From an uncultured Clostridia bacterium (GTDB lineage: Bacteria > Bacillota > Clostridia > TANB77 > CAG-508), in NCBI GenBank assembly GCA_934120395.1, contig CAKOTZ010000003.1:96295-160294 (forward strand): a stretch of 64,000 nucleotides of DNA. The letters are read 5' to 3'. Positions 18,845 to 27,942 of the stretch are shown piece after piece (within the stretch, counting starts at the first letter, position 1; every line of letters starts with the position of its first letter). The notes under the pieces are model-generated. The model ran no database searches. It was not told the DNA's origin and saw only the letters and a program-made list of their open reading frames with translations. The translations under genes were made by a program, and so were the position numbers.

Positions 18845-19405
18845 GTGGAGATAAAAGAGCAAAAAGCTATTATAGAAGCAATGCTATTTGCAAGTGGTAG
18901 AGCAGTAAAAATAAACGAATTTATGGCAATATTAGAAATGTCGAGAAAAGAATTAGAGTTAATATTGCAACAAATGCGTTTAGAATACGAACAAGCAGAA
19001 AATAGGGGGATAGAATTAATAAAAATAAATGATACATATCAATTATGCACAAAAAAAGAATATGCCGAATACATATATCCATTATTAGATACAAGAATAA
19101 AACCAAACTTGTCAAATGCAGCATTAGAAACATTATCAATAATTGCATATAATTCTAACATTACGAGAGCGGAAATAGAGAGCGTAAGAGGAGTAAGCTC
19201 AGATGGAACTATATACAAACTTTTAGAATATGGATTAATAGAGGATGCAGGAAGGTCAGATGCACCAGGACGACCCACAATGTATAGAGTAACGAATGAA
19301 TTTTTGAAAATGTTTGGATATACGTCACTTGACGAATTACCAGAATTACCAAAAATTGAAGAAGAAAAACTTGAATTATCAAAAACGGAAGAAGGAGATA
19401 AGTAA
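18845..19405 (+). CDS. scpB: Segregation and condensation protein B
   Basis: Kleisin-associated subunit of the SMC-ScpAB condensin complex that organises the chromosome. Two winged-helix domains are visible: EQKAIIEAMLFASGRAVKI at the start, then TLSIIAYNSNITRAEIESVRG and TIYKLLEYGLIEDAGR followed by PGRPTMYRVTNEFLKMFG. 186 residues, normal size. The start is GTG after GAGGAAGAG. The proS start is 2 bases after its stop, indicating one operon. scpA is not in the window. Confidence 0.93.
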   Translation: MEIKEQKAIIEAMLFASGRAVKINEFMAILEMSRKELELILQQMRLEYEQAENRGIELIKINDTYQLCTKKEYAEYIYPLLDTRIKPNLSNAALETLSIIAYNSNITRAEIESVRGVSSDGTIYKLLEYGLIEDAGRSDAPGRPTMYRVTNEFLKMFGYTSLDELPELPKIEEEKLELSKTEEGDK

Positions 19406-19406
19406 T

Positions 19407-20847
19407 ATGGGAAAAGAATTTGTAAAAGAAATAACTAACATAGAAGAAAACTTTGCACAATGGTATACAGACATAGTATTAAAAGCAGAACTTGCAGATT
19501 ATACAGAAACAAAAGGGTGTATAGCAATTAGACCATACGGATATGCAATATGGGAGAATATTCAAAAATATGAAGATGCTAAATTCAAAGAGGCAGGAGT
19601 AAAAAACTTGTCAATGCCTTTGTTAATACCAGAGCATTTATTAAATCAAGAAAAAGACCATGTAGAGGGATTTGCGCCAGAAGTAGCATGGGTAACAACA
19701 GCGGGAGAAGAAGAATTAGAAGAAAGACTATGTGTTAGACCAACATCAGAAACAATATTTTGTTCAATGTTTTCAAAATGGCTTAATTCATGGAGAGATT
19801 TACCAATGGTAACAAATCAATGGTGTAATGTACTAAGATGGGAAAAAGAAACACGACCATTCTTGCGTTCAAGAGAATTTTTATGGCAAGAAGGACACAC
19901 TTTACATGAAACAGCAGAAGAAGCAAAAGAAAGAACAATACAAATGTTAAATATATATGCAGATGTTGCAGAAAATCTTTTAGCAATACCAGTAGTAAAA
20001 GGTGAAAAAACAGAAAAAGAAAAATTTGCAGGAGCAGAAACAACATACACAATAGAAAGTTTAATGCATGATGGCAAAGCGTTACAAGCAGCAACATCAC
20101 ATTACTTTGGACAAAATTTCACCAAAGCATTTGGGGTAACATATCAAAACAGAGAAGGAAAAGAAGCATATCCATACCAAACGTCATGGGGAAGCACAAC
20201 AAGGCTAATTGGTGCAATAATAATGGCACATGGAGATAATAGAGGATTAAAATTGCCACCTAGAGTAGCACCAATTCAAGCTGTAATAGTACCAGTTGCA
20301 ATGCATAAAGATGGAGTTAAAGAAAAAGCAACAGAACTATATGAAGAATTAAAAGAAAAATATAGAATGGAATTAGACTTGCGTGACAACTATACACCAG
20401 GATACAAATTTAATAATTGGGAAATGAAAGGTGTTCCTGTAAGAATTGAACTTGGACCAAAAGATATAGAAAATAAAGTAGCAATTATAGTAAGAAGAGA
20501 CACAAATGAAAAAATAACAATAGAATTAGATAAAATAAAAGACGAACTATATGGAATATTAGAAGAAATACAAAAAAATATGTACAACGAATGTCAAAAA
20601 AGAGTAGAAGAAAAAACAAGCATTGCAAATAGCTTAGAGGAATTCAAAGAAAAATTAGAAAACAATCAAGGCTATATAAAGACAATGTGGTGTGGTTGTA
20701 AAGAATGCGAAGAAAAAATAAAAGAGGAAACTGGAGCAAAATCAAGATGTATACCATTCAAGCAAGAGACAGTTGGAGACAGATGTGTAGTATGTGGAAA
20801 ACAAGGAGAAGACTTAAAAATGGTTGTATGGCGGACGTCAATATTAA
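19407..20847 (+). CDS. proS: Prolyl-tRNA synthetase, short archaeal/eukaryote-like type, ending through a +1 shift at CGG
   Basis: Class II synthetase that charges tRNA-Pro. Motifs: RPTSETIF, the LRWEKETRPFLRSREFLWQEGHT block, and AHGDNRGL. It lacks the editing (INS) insertion of the long bacterial type and has the C-terminal zinc-binding extension (CGCKEC and RCVVCG). At codon 476 an in-frame CGG appears; skipping its C gives KMVVW-G-RQY and a TAA, the normal family end, for a 479-residue protein. Reading CGG in frame would instead fuse ProS to AspS. The start ATG follows GAAGGAG and scpB directly. A separate PrdX editing protein near 60 kb compensates for the missing editing domain. Confidence 0.92.
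20832..20834 (+). other. +1 frameshift site, CGG-A, at the proS end
   Basis: The CGG is preceded by TGG. Skipping C20832 yields GGA CGT CAA TAT TAA, the canonical G-R-x-Y terminus. Without the shift the frame stays open into aspS. Confidence 0.85.
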
Positions 20848-20867
20848 AAAGAGAAAGGGAGAAAGTA

Positions 20868-22619
20868 ATGAGCCGATATAGAACACACAATTGTGGAGAA
20901 TTAAATATAAATACAGTAGGACAAGAAGTAAAACTAGCAGGTTGGGTACAAAAAATCAGAAATCTAGGAAAAATGCAATTCATAGACCTAAGAGATGAAT
21001 TTGGAATAACACAAATTGTCATAGCAGAAAAAGAAGAATTGGGAAAAACTGTGGAAAACATTACAACAGAATGTACAATAAGTGTAAAAGGTAAAGTAAT
21101 AGAAAGAGCAAGTAAGAACGACAAAATACCAACAGGTGAAATAGAAATAGATGCAGAAGAAATAGAAATACTAGGAATATGCAAAAATGTATTGCCATTT
21201 GAAATAAACTCAGATAAAAATGAGGCAAGAGAAGACTTAAGACTTGAATACAGATTTTTGGACTTAAGAAATGACAAACTACACAAAAATATATTAAAAA
21301 GAGCAGAAATAATTGCAACTATTAGAAACGAAATGCAAAGATTAAATTTTACAGAAATACAAACACCAATTTTAGCAAACTCATCACCAGAAGGAGCTAG
21401 AGATTTCTTAGTGCCAAGTAGATTGCACCCAGGGGAATTTTATGCATTACCGCAAGCACCACAACAATTTAAGCAATTACTAATGGTATCAGGATTCAAT
21501 AAATATTATCAAATAGCACCATGCTTCCGTGATGAAGATCCAAGAGCAGATAGATCACCAGGCGAATTTTATCAGTTAGATTTAGAAATGTCATTTGCAG
21601 ACCAAGAAGATGTATTAGAAGTATTAGAAGAAGTAATACCAAATGTATTTAAAAAACATACAAATTGGAAAATAACAGAAGCACCATTTGTAAGAATACC
21701 ATATAAAGATGCAATGGAAAAATACGGTAGTGATAAGCCAGACCTAAGAAACCCACTAATAATAGCAGATGTAACAAACATATTTAAAAACACAGAATTT
21801 AATGGATTTAAAGAAAAAGATATAAAAGCAATAAAGGTAGCAAACGGTGCAGAAAATTCAAGAAAATTCTTTGATGCAATGGGAGAATATGCAGTAAACG
21901 AATTAGGAGCAAAAGGATTGGCGTGGATAAAAATTGATAAGGAAGATAAAATTTCAGGTTCAATTGCAAAATTTATTGACGAAGAAATTAGACAAGCGTT
22001 AAATGAGCAAATAGATTTAAAAGCAGGAGACTGTGTATTCTTCATAGCAGACAAAGGCGAAAAAGCACAAAAAATAGCAGGAGGAGTAAGGATAGAGCTT
22101 GGAAAACGACTAGAATTAATAGAAAAGGATATATATAAATTTTGCTGGATAGTAGATTTTCCAATGTATGAATTATCAGATGAAGGAACAATAGATTTTT
22201 GCCATAATCCATTTTCAATGCCACAAGGGGGAATGAAGGCATTGGAAGAAAAAGAACCTCTAGACATATATGCATATCAATATGATTTAGTATGTAATGG
22301 ATATGAAATAGCATCAGGAGCAGTTAGAAACCATGACCCAGAAACAATGGTAAAAGCATTTGAAATCGCTGGATATCAAAGAGAAGATGTAGAAAAACGT
22401 TTTGGGGCCTTATTTAATGCATTTCAATATGGTGCACCACCACATGCTGGTGCAGCACCTGGTATTGATAGAATTGTAATGCTAATAGAACAAGAAGATA
22501 ATATAAGAAACGTAATAGCATTTCCTAAAAATAAGAAAGCAAGAGATTTATTAATGAGAGCACCATCAAAAGTAACAGAACAGCAATTAAAAGATGTCCA
22601 TATAAAACTAGACTTATAA
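20868..22619 (+). CDS. aspS: Aspartyl-tRNA synthetase, bacterial type
   Basis: Class II synthetase charging tRNA-Asp (or Asp and Asn). The N-terminal OB-fold (GWVQKIRNLGKMQFIDLRDEFG) binds the anticodon. Core motifs QAPQQFKQLLM, CFRDEDPRADRSPGEFYQLD and the GIDRIVML motif 3 are present, as is the bacterial GAD insertion. 583 residues. The ATG with GGGAG upstream and the typical MSRYRTHNCGEL start set the boundary. It happens to lie in the same frame as the unshifted proS, so a raw translation shows one 1,070-residue fusion; this is judged an artefact of the proS frameshift. Confidence 0.95.
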   Translation: MSRYRTHNCGELNINTVGQEVKLAGWVQKIRNLGKMQFIDLRDEFGITQIVIAEKEELGKTVENITTECTISVKGKVIERASKNDKIPTGEIEIDAEEIEILGICKNVLPFEINSDKNEAREDLRLEYRFLDLRNDKLHKNILKRAEIIATIRNEMQRLNFTEIQTPILANSSPEGARDFLVPSRLHPGEFYALPQAPQQFKQLLMVSGFNKYYQIAPCFRDEDPRADRSPGEFYQLDLEMSFADQEDVLEVLEEVIPNVFKKHTNWKITEAPFVRIPYKDAMEKYGSDKPDLRNPLIIADVTNIFKNTEFNGFKEKDIKAIKVANGAENSRKFFDAMGEYAVNELGAKGLAWIKIDKEDKISGSIAKFIDEEIRQALNEQIDLKAGDCVFFIADKGEKAQKIAGGVRIELGKRLELIEKDIYKFCWIVDFPMYELSDEGTIDFCHNPFSMPQGGMKALEEKEPLDIYAYQYDLVCNGYEIASGAVRNHDPETMVKAFEIAGYQREDVEKRFGALFNAFQYGAPPHAGAAPGIDRIVMLIEQEDNIRNVIAFPKNKKARDLLMRAPSKVTEQQLKDVHIKLDL

Positions 22620-22647
22620 TAAAGTATAGAAAGGTAAAAGCGGGCCA

Positions 22648-23724
22648 ATGAAAGAAAAAGTATTATTGGGTATGAGCGGTGGAGTAGATAGTAGTGTATC
22701 TGCTATAATGTTAAAAAATGCTGGATATGATGTAATTGGAGCAACCATGAAATTATGGGATAACCCAGAAGAAAAAGAAATAGAAGGCGGATGTTGTAAC
22801 CTAAGCAGTGTATATGATGCAAAAAGGGTATGCGATAAATTAGGAATACCGCACTATGTATTAGATTGCCAAGAAGAATTTAAAAAAAATGTAATACAAG
22901 ACTTTATTAGCTGTTATACATGTGGAAAAACACCCAATCCGTGCATAGAATGCAACAGACACCTAAAATTTGAAGCATTTTATAGAAAAGCAAAACAATT
23001 AGAATGTAAATATATAGCAACAGGACATTATGCTAAAACAGAATATAGCGAAAAATATGGCTGTTATGTACTTAGAAAATCAAAAGCAGTAAAAAAAGAC
23101 CAAAGTTATGTGTTATACAATATTCCAAAGGAAATAGTAGAAAATGTATTATTTCCTCTAGGAGACTTTAAAGATAAAGCAGAAATTCGTGAAATAGCTA
23201 GGAAATATGGACTTATAAATGCCAGTAAGCCAGACAGCCAAGAAATATGCTTTATACCAGACAACGATTATAGTGGATTCTTGGAAAAAAATATGGATAA
23301 AAAGTCAGAAATTGGAGATATTGTACATGTTAATGGAAGCATATTAGGAAAACATAAAGGATTAATTCATTATACAGTTGGACAGCGAAAAGGCTTAGGA
23401 ATAGCATATCCAACACCGTTGTATGTTATAAAATTAGACATGGAAAAGAATCAATTAATTGTTGGTGACGAAAAAGATATTTATTCAAAAGAATTAGAGG
23501 CGGAGGATTTAAATATACTATTGCCTGTAACAGAAGAAAAAGAAATCCCAATCCAAGCAAAAATTCGCTACAGTGCAAAAGAAGCAAAAGCAATGTTAGT
23601 TATAAAAAAAGACAATACAGCAACAGTAACTTTTGAAGAAGCACAAAGGGCTATTACACCAGGACAATCGGTTGTATTTTACACAGCTGATGGAATTGTT
23701 CTAGGAGGAGGAAAGATAAAATGA
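22648..23724 (+). CDS. mnmA: tRNA-specific 2-thiouridylase MnmA
   Basis: Thiolates U34 of tRNA-Lys, -Glu and -Gln. The PP-loop is MSGGVDSSVSA. The two catalytic cysteines lie in NPCIECNRHLKF and in SQEICFIPDNDY. GHYAKTE, KKDQSYVLY and TVGQRKGLGIA are family signatures. 358 residues. A GAAAGG sequence lies about 15 bases upstream of the start. The next gene overlaps the stop by 4 bases (ATGA). Confidence 0.95.
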   Translation: MKEKVLLGMSGGVDSSVSAIMLKNAGYDVIGATMKLWDNPEEKEIEGGCCNLSSVYDAKRVCDKLGIPHYVLDCQEEFKKNVIQDFISCYTCGKTPNPCIECNRHLKFEAFYRKAKQLECKYIATGHYAKTEYSEKYGCYVLRKSKAVKKDQSYVLYNIPKEIVENVLFPLGDFKDKAEIREIARKYGLINASKPDSQEICFIPDNDYSGFLEKNMDKKSEIGDIVHVNGSILGKHKGLIHYTVGQRKGLGIAYPTPLYVIKLDMEKNQLIVGDEKDIYSKELEAEDLNILLPVTEEKEIPIQAKIRYSAKEAKAMLVIKKDNTATVTFEEAQRAITPGQSVVFYTADGIVLGGGKIK

Positions 23725-24722
23725 AAAAAGAAAACGGAATTACTTTAATAAGTTTAAGCATATATATAATAGGTTTATTTATAATAATTGCAATTGTTAC
23801 TGTAATAACAAACTTTTTTTATCAAAATGTGGTAAAAATGGAAGATTCGTCCAACAGTGTAGCGGAATATAGTAAATTTAACATGGCATTTTTACAGGAA
23901 GTAAAAGAATATGACAATAGTGTAACAGATATTGGAAGTAATTACGTTGTATTTAAAAGTGGAAATCAATATATGTTCCTAGATAATAAAATTTACAAAA
24001 ACAAAATTGCTATAGTAGATACAGTAAAAGCGTGTAACTTTAAATTGTCGACAGATGGATATAAACAAATTATCTCAGTATATATGGAATTAGGAGAAAA
24101 GAAGGATTTTACAAAAACAACAAACTATGTACTTTCAGCAGAAGAAACGAGTGGAAAAGACATTCAAAATGAAATTACTGAAGAGACAAAACAAACAGAG
24201 ACAATTAACGAAAATGTACGATATTTAGTTATGGATGTATATGACACGTGGAATTCAAATTGTTCGTGTATAAATGAACTAGAATTTTATAATAATGGAA
24301 CTAAAATAACATATACCATACCAAGTGTATATGATTCAGTACAAGCAGGTACACCACTATATTGGTCTCGAAATATATGGGGAGTAAGTAACTTGCAAGA
24401 TGGGGCAATAGCCCATCCAAATAATGAAACAGGAAGATATAACAGTACAGCATTCATATGTCCTACAACTACAGGTGCTCAACAATGGGTAAGATGTGTA
24501 ATAGATTTCGGAAGTGTAGTTAACCTAAATAAAATCAGAATTTGTATAGGAAATGCGGAATACAGAATACCAAAAACTGTAACATTTTATACAATAGACA
24601 ATTATGATGCAACTAACACAGTAAACCAAAATATAAAACAGCGAAGTGACGAAGGATTAAAGAAAATAAAAGAAATTGATTTTGCACCTACATTAAGTAC
24701 ACCAACGTGGTTTAAATATTAG
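23721..24722 (+). CDS. Pilin-like protein with an outer discoidin-like domain
   Basis: 333 residues. The start KKENGITLISLSI has the layout of a type IV prepilin: a short basic leader, G before a hydrophobic residue, TL, then about 20 hydrophobic residues, but the usual Glu at +5 is replaced by Ser. A middle region (about 50-150) resembles the globular head of minor pseudopilins. From about residue 170 (RYLVMDVYDTWNSN, NELEFYNNGTK, and VIDFGSVVNLNKIRI) the sequence has the pattern of an F5/8 type C (discoidin-like) carbohydrate-binding fold. No other pilus genes are in the window. It overlaps mnmA by 4 bases, an odd partner for a surface protein. Confidence 0.6.
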   Translation: MKKENGITLISLSIYIIGLFIIIAIVTVITNFFYQNVVKMEDSSNSVAEYSKFNMAFLQEVKEYDNSVTDIGSNYVVFKSGNQYMFLDNKIYKNKIAIVDTVKACNFKLSTDGYKQIISVYMELGEKKDFTKTTNYVLSAEETSGKDIQNEITEETKQTETINENVRYLVMDVYDTWNSNCSCINELEFYNNGTKITYTIPSVYDSVQAGTPLYWSRNIWGVSNLQDGAIAHPNNETGRYNSTAFICPTTTGAQQWVRCVIDFGSVVNLNKIRICIGNAEYRIPKTVTFYTIDNYDATNTVNQNIKQRSDEGLKKIKEIDFAPTLSTPTWFKY

Positions 24723-24741
24723 TGTAAAGGAGAGTAGTGCA

Positions 24742-25098
24742 ATGAAAGAAATAGAGCTACAAGAAGGCGAAGAAGTAATAGAAACTACCAAAGGAAGCTT
24801 TTGGCAAAATACCTTTATATTTTTATATGAGCAAATGGATGGAGAAATAGTAATTACAAATAAAAGGGTGCTATTTAATGCCAAAGTAATTGGACAAACA
24901 TTTATTGCATTAGACATAAAAATAAGTGATATAGCACAAATAAATAAGTGCAATGTTGGAACAGTAATTCCACTAAATCCAACAGGTATAGAACTAGTAG
25001 ATGAACATGAACATGTTTGCAAAATATCAACAATAAAAAGAACAAAAATAATGGAAACACTGCAAAAATTAATAGATGAAAATAAAAATGTTAGGTAA
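24742..25098 (+). CDS. Small GRAM/PH-like domain protein (tentative)
   Basis: 118 residues starting at an ATG after AAAGGAGAG. Alternating strands with a central EIVITNKRVLFNAKV segment recall GRAM or bacterial PH-like domains, in which a turn with N/D-x-R-L-x-F is typical. No signal peptide or membrane segment. Family assignment is weak. It lies 19 bases after the pilin-like gene and ends in a shared terminator. Confidence 0.45.
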   Translation: MKEIELQEGEEVIETTKGSFWQNTFIFLYEQMDGEIVITNKRVLFNAKVIGQTFIALDIKISDIAQINKCNVGTVIPLNPTGIELVDEHEHVCKISTIKRTKIMETLQKLIDENKNVR

Positions 25099-25119
25099 AT
25101 TTCTACCTAACATTTTCTT
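25085..25119. terminator. Bidirectional terminator
   Basis: A 13-bp perfect stem (AAAATGTTAGGTA and complement) with flanking A and T runs. It contains the stop codons of both convergent genes. Confidence 0.8.
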
Positions 25120-26863
25120 GTTCTTTAACAGATTGCAAATCACTATGAATTCTATTTTGCGCTTTAGCAATATCAACACCATTTACTGCATGTTTACCAG
25201 TAAAGCAATCTTTTCCAATTTCGTCAATATTAAAATTAACAATTTCGTTATTTATGGCACTATCTAATCTTTTGTTAAAATTAACTTGTTTAGCTAATTT
25301 AAGTTTATTGTCATAATATCTTTTTTGGTAAATATGATGTAAAGATGTTGGAAGACATAAATCAAGGAGCAAATCTAATTTATCGTCTTGCTTTATAGTA
25401 TTTTGTTTAATAAGGTTAAAATCATCTAATTTCTTTGTTTCATCTGGTGTACGTTCACTTAAAGGTTTTTTTCGGATATCACTTATGTTTTGAGCTGCAA
25501 CTATAATGCTACCAAACAAATTAATATTTTCAATCCAAGTTTCAGAAGATAAAGAACCATTAGATAACCTAAATTCAATAGTATTTAAAGCTGGAATACC
25601 ACCTTTTTTATGCTGCTGGTTGATATTTTGAAAATTAATACTATAGTGCCTATCCTTTTGAAATCTTACAATATTGGTTACTATATCTGTAGGTTTGTTT
25701 TTACGAAGATTAAATAAAAAAGAAAGCTTTTCGATTTTTTTAGACACAGGTTTAGCATATTTCATTATACTAGGACGTGGGATATCGTTGGAATCATTAC
25801 TAATAAGGTAAAGAATTTTTTCACTAGCAGCCCAAAGTTCTAACAAAGTTAAATATGCCTTTTGACTTTTCAAATAATCCTTACCGATATGAATATGTCC
25901 ACCACATCTATTAGAAGTTGTTTGACCTAAAGCTTTTAATATATCACAAACAAGTGAAATATCTTTGTTATTAGAATTATGTAATATTGGAGAAACAATT
26001 TCTATACCTTCATTTAAACTAAATTCTTCCTTAACATTCCAATTAGGTATTAGTTCGTCTAGTCTATTTAAACCGGCAGAATTTTTACCTTCACATTCAA
26101 GCTCAATTCCAACAGTCATATCAGAAGGTATAATTAAATTCGAAGCATTTGGATGCAAATTAAACAATTTAAGCTTTAAATTATTGTCATGTAATGTAGA
26201 AATAAGCATTGCTTTAGATGAAGAGTTTTTAATATCGTGCAAATGTTTTAATTTAAGGTCATCGCTATTAAGACTAATTAAAACCTGAGTTTTTGCATTA
26301 TCATCTTTTAATTGCTTATAAAAAGAAAGTTTGATTTTATCATTATTTATAGTAGAGATAATAAGGGCTTTATCAATATCATAGTGTAGAAAATCTATAT
26401 ATTTAGATAAATCATCATTCTGTAAATACATAGAATCAATAAGATAAATTTTAGAAGCAATATTTTTCATCCTGTGAAGGCAATCTAGTTGATTATCAAT
26501 CTGTGAAAGAGCAATAGCAGCAAAACTAATTGCATAATCATTTTTTATAGTATCAATCAAAGCCATTTTATACTTATCGTCAGAGATATAGGCAGCAATA
26601 TTGGATTTATCAAAATCGCTTTTAAACTTTAAAGCACAATTTAATTTATCATCATCAGAAGACAAAGAAGCAATAACTTTAATCTTGTTAGCATTTTTGG
26701 ATAAAGTATCTAAAAGGCTAATTTTTAAACTATCACTTTCTAGACTCGACATAACTAAATGCCTGGCTGTTTCGGATTTACAAGAATTTAAGAAAGTCAA
26801 TTTTGCATCATCATTTTTTAAATTTAGAGAATCAATATAAAGACAAGTTTCAGAATAAGTCAT
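25103..26863 (-). CDS. Amidoligase family protein with a repeat-rich N-terminal half
   Basis: 586 residues. The C-terminal half matches the Amidoligase_2 family (ATP-grasp-like/glutamine-synthetase-fold ligases that form amide bonds): VGIELECEG, EGIEIVSPI, NRCGGHIHIG and NTIEFRLSNGSL. The N-terminal 245 residues consist of about ten degenerate units of 20-25 residues with a KLxxLxxIKN...AKxxLIxSL pattern, likely a helical solenoid for protein binding. Such ligases are often linked to peptide or protein tagging and mobile loci. A small unknown gene precedes it on the same strand. The substrate is unknown. No signal peptide, so it is cytoplasmic. Confidence 0.75.
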   Translation of the reverse strand: MTYSETCLYIDSLNLKNDDAKLTFLNSCKSETARHLVMSSLESDSLKISLLDTLSKNANKIKVIASLSSDDDKLNCALKFKSDFDKSNIAAYISDDKYKMALIDTIKNDYAISFAAIALSQIDNQLDCLHRMKNIASKIYLIDSMYLQNDDLSKYIDFLHYDIDKALIISTINNDKIKLSFYKQLKDDNAKTQVLISLNSDDLKLKHLHDIKNSSSKAMLISTLHDNNLKLKLFNLHPNASNLIIPSDMTVGIELECEGKNSAGLNRLDELIPNWNVKEEFSLNEGIEIVSPILHNSNNKDISLVCDILKALGQTTSNRCGGHIHIGKDYLKSQKAYLTLLELWAASEKILYLISNDSNDIPRPSIMKYAKPVSKKIEKLSFLFNLRKNKPTDIVTNIVRFQKDRHYSINFQNINQQHKKGGIPALNTIEFRLSNGSLSSETWIENINLFGSIIVAAQNISDIRKKPLSERTPDETKKLDDFNLIKQNTIKQDDKLDLLLDLCLPTSLHHIYQKRYYDNKLKLAKQVNFNKRLDSAINNEIVNFNIDEIGKDCFTGKHAVNGVDIAKAQNRIHSDLQSVKEQENVR

Positions 26864-26882
26864 AAAAAACCACTCTCCTTAA

Positions 26883-27170
26883 TCATTTTAAATCAAAATA
26901 TAGTTTTTTATCTATAACGGACTTTATTTCAGGTAAAGCCCAATAATTTTTATAAATAATGGCAAAAATTTCACGTGTTTCCTTTAAAATAATCTGATTA
27001 TCAAAACTTTTAGTTTTATCAATTTTAAAAATGTAAGAAATATCTTTTTTACGTTTAAGCATTTGAATAAAGTCAGGTGGGATTTTAGCCAAATCTTTTG
27101 CTGAAACATACTTAAGAATTTCTAACACCTCAACATAAGCTTTAGGATAATTATCTGTCATCATTAGCAT
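26883..27170 (-). CDS. Small unknown protein upstream of the amidoligase
   Basis: 95 residues, helical, no membrane segment. The block NYPKAYVEVLEILKYVSAKD, then IPPDFIQMLKRKKDISY, looks like a conserved small Firmicutes protein, but I cannot name the family. The ATG is chosen because GAAAGGA lies 6 bases before; GTG one codon upstream and ATGs shortly downstream are alternatives. It is 19 bases upstream of the amidoligase start, so they are probably co-expressed and could be partners. Confidence 0.6.
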   Translation of the reverse strand: MLMMTDNYPKAYVEVLEILKYVSAKDLAKIPPDFIQMLKRKKDISYIFKIDKTKSFDNQIILKETREIFAIIYKNYWALPEIKSVIDKKLYFDLK

Positions 27171-27253
27171 CACAATCCTTTCTCAAAAACTGTACTACTA
27201 CAATATATTATAGCACGTGATGTACAAAAATTAAACAAAATATTGCAAAATGT

Positions 27254-27282
27254 TTGACTTAATAGTAAAAAAATGATACAAT
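27254..27282 (+). promoter_or_regulatory. Promoter of the str operon
   Basis: TTGACT, 17 bases, TACAAT, about 60 bases before rpsL. Confidence 0.7.
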
Positions 27283-27343
27283 GATAAACGCTAATATTAC
27301 GAGATATTAGTAATATATTTTATTTTTTATGGAGGTGAATACA

Positions 27344-27757
27344 TTGCCAACTATTAATCAGTTAGTAAGAAAGGGAAGAAAGAGTACAACTACAAAATCA
27401 ACAGCTCCAGCTCTACAAAAAGGATATAACTCTAAAAAGAAAAAACAAACAAACAATAGAGCTCCACAAAAAAGAGGTGTTTGTACAGTAGTAAAAACAG
27501 TTACTCCAAAGAAACCAAACTCTGCTTTAAGAAAAGTTGCCAGAGTTAGATTATCAAACGGATATGAAGTAACATCTTACATTCCAGGAATTGGACACAA
27601 CTTACAAGAACACAGTGTTGTTTTAATAAGGGGTGGAAGAGTAAAGGATTTACCAGGTGTTAGATATCATATCATTAGAGGTACATTAGATACAGCAGGT
27701 GTTAAAGATAGAAACCAAGCTAGATCTAAATATGGTGCTAAAAAACCTAAAAAATAA
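27344..27757 (+). CDS. rpsL: 30S ribosomal protein S12
   Basis: Decoding-centre protein of the small subunit. The start is TTG, giving PTINQLVRKGR, the universal N-terminus, with GGAGGTG 7 bases before it; the upstream in-frame ATG overlaps the ribosome binding site. 137 residues. The streptomycin-related TPKKPNSALRK and the methylthiolated-Asp region (VLIRGGRVKDLPGVRYH) are normal; the latter is the substrate of RimO, also in this window. Confidence 0.97.
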   Translation: MPTINQLVRKGRKSTTTKSTAPALQKGYNSKKKKQTNNRAPQKRGVCTVVKTVTPKKPNSALRKVARVRLSNGYEVTSYIPGIGHNLQEHSVVLIRGGRVKDLPGVRYHIIRGTLDTAGVKDRNQARSKYGAKKPKK

Positions 27758-27942
27758 AATTTTAATAAAATAGCAATATTTAGTTAAAATTAAAAGAGGT
27801 GCTAAATAAAATATATTACTAAATAATAGAGAATAGTTTTAATCTAGCACTGACTGAAAGAAACATTTCAGAGTAACGGATACTTTTTTTAAAGTATCAA
27901 ACAAAGAAGTTAAAAAACTTTAAATAAAAGGAGTGAAGAAAA
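27758..27942 (+). promoter_or_regulatory. Structured rpsL-rpsG intercistronic region
   Basis: 185 bases without a gene. It contains GTGCTA with a distant complement TAGCAC enclosing about 60 bases, then ACTGAAA/TTTCAGAGT and GATACTTT/AAAGTATC hairpins. In Escherichia coli S7 represses its own translation by binding the rpsL-rpsG spacer; a similar role here is inference only, as no alignment was done. Confidence 0.4.

Noticed and set aside
19407..22619. A natural ProS-AspS fusion protein
   Set aside because: Removing one C gives the exact canonical ProS end and stop, and aspS has its own ribosome binding site and usual N-terminus. The fusion is best explained by the CGG frameshift pattern.
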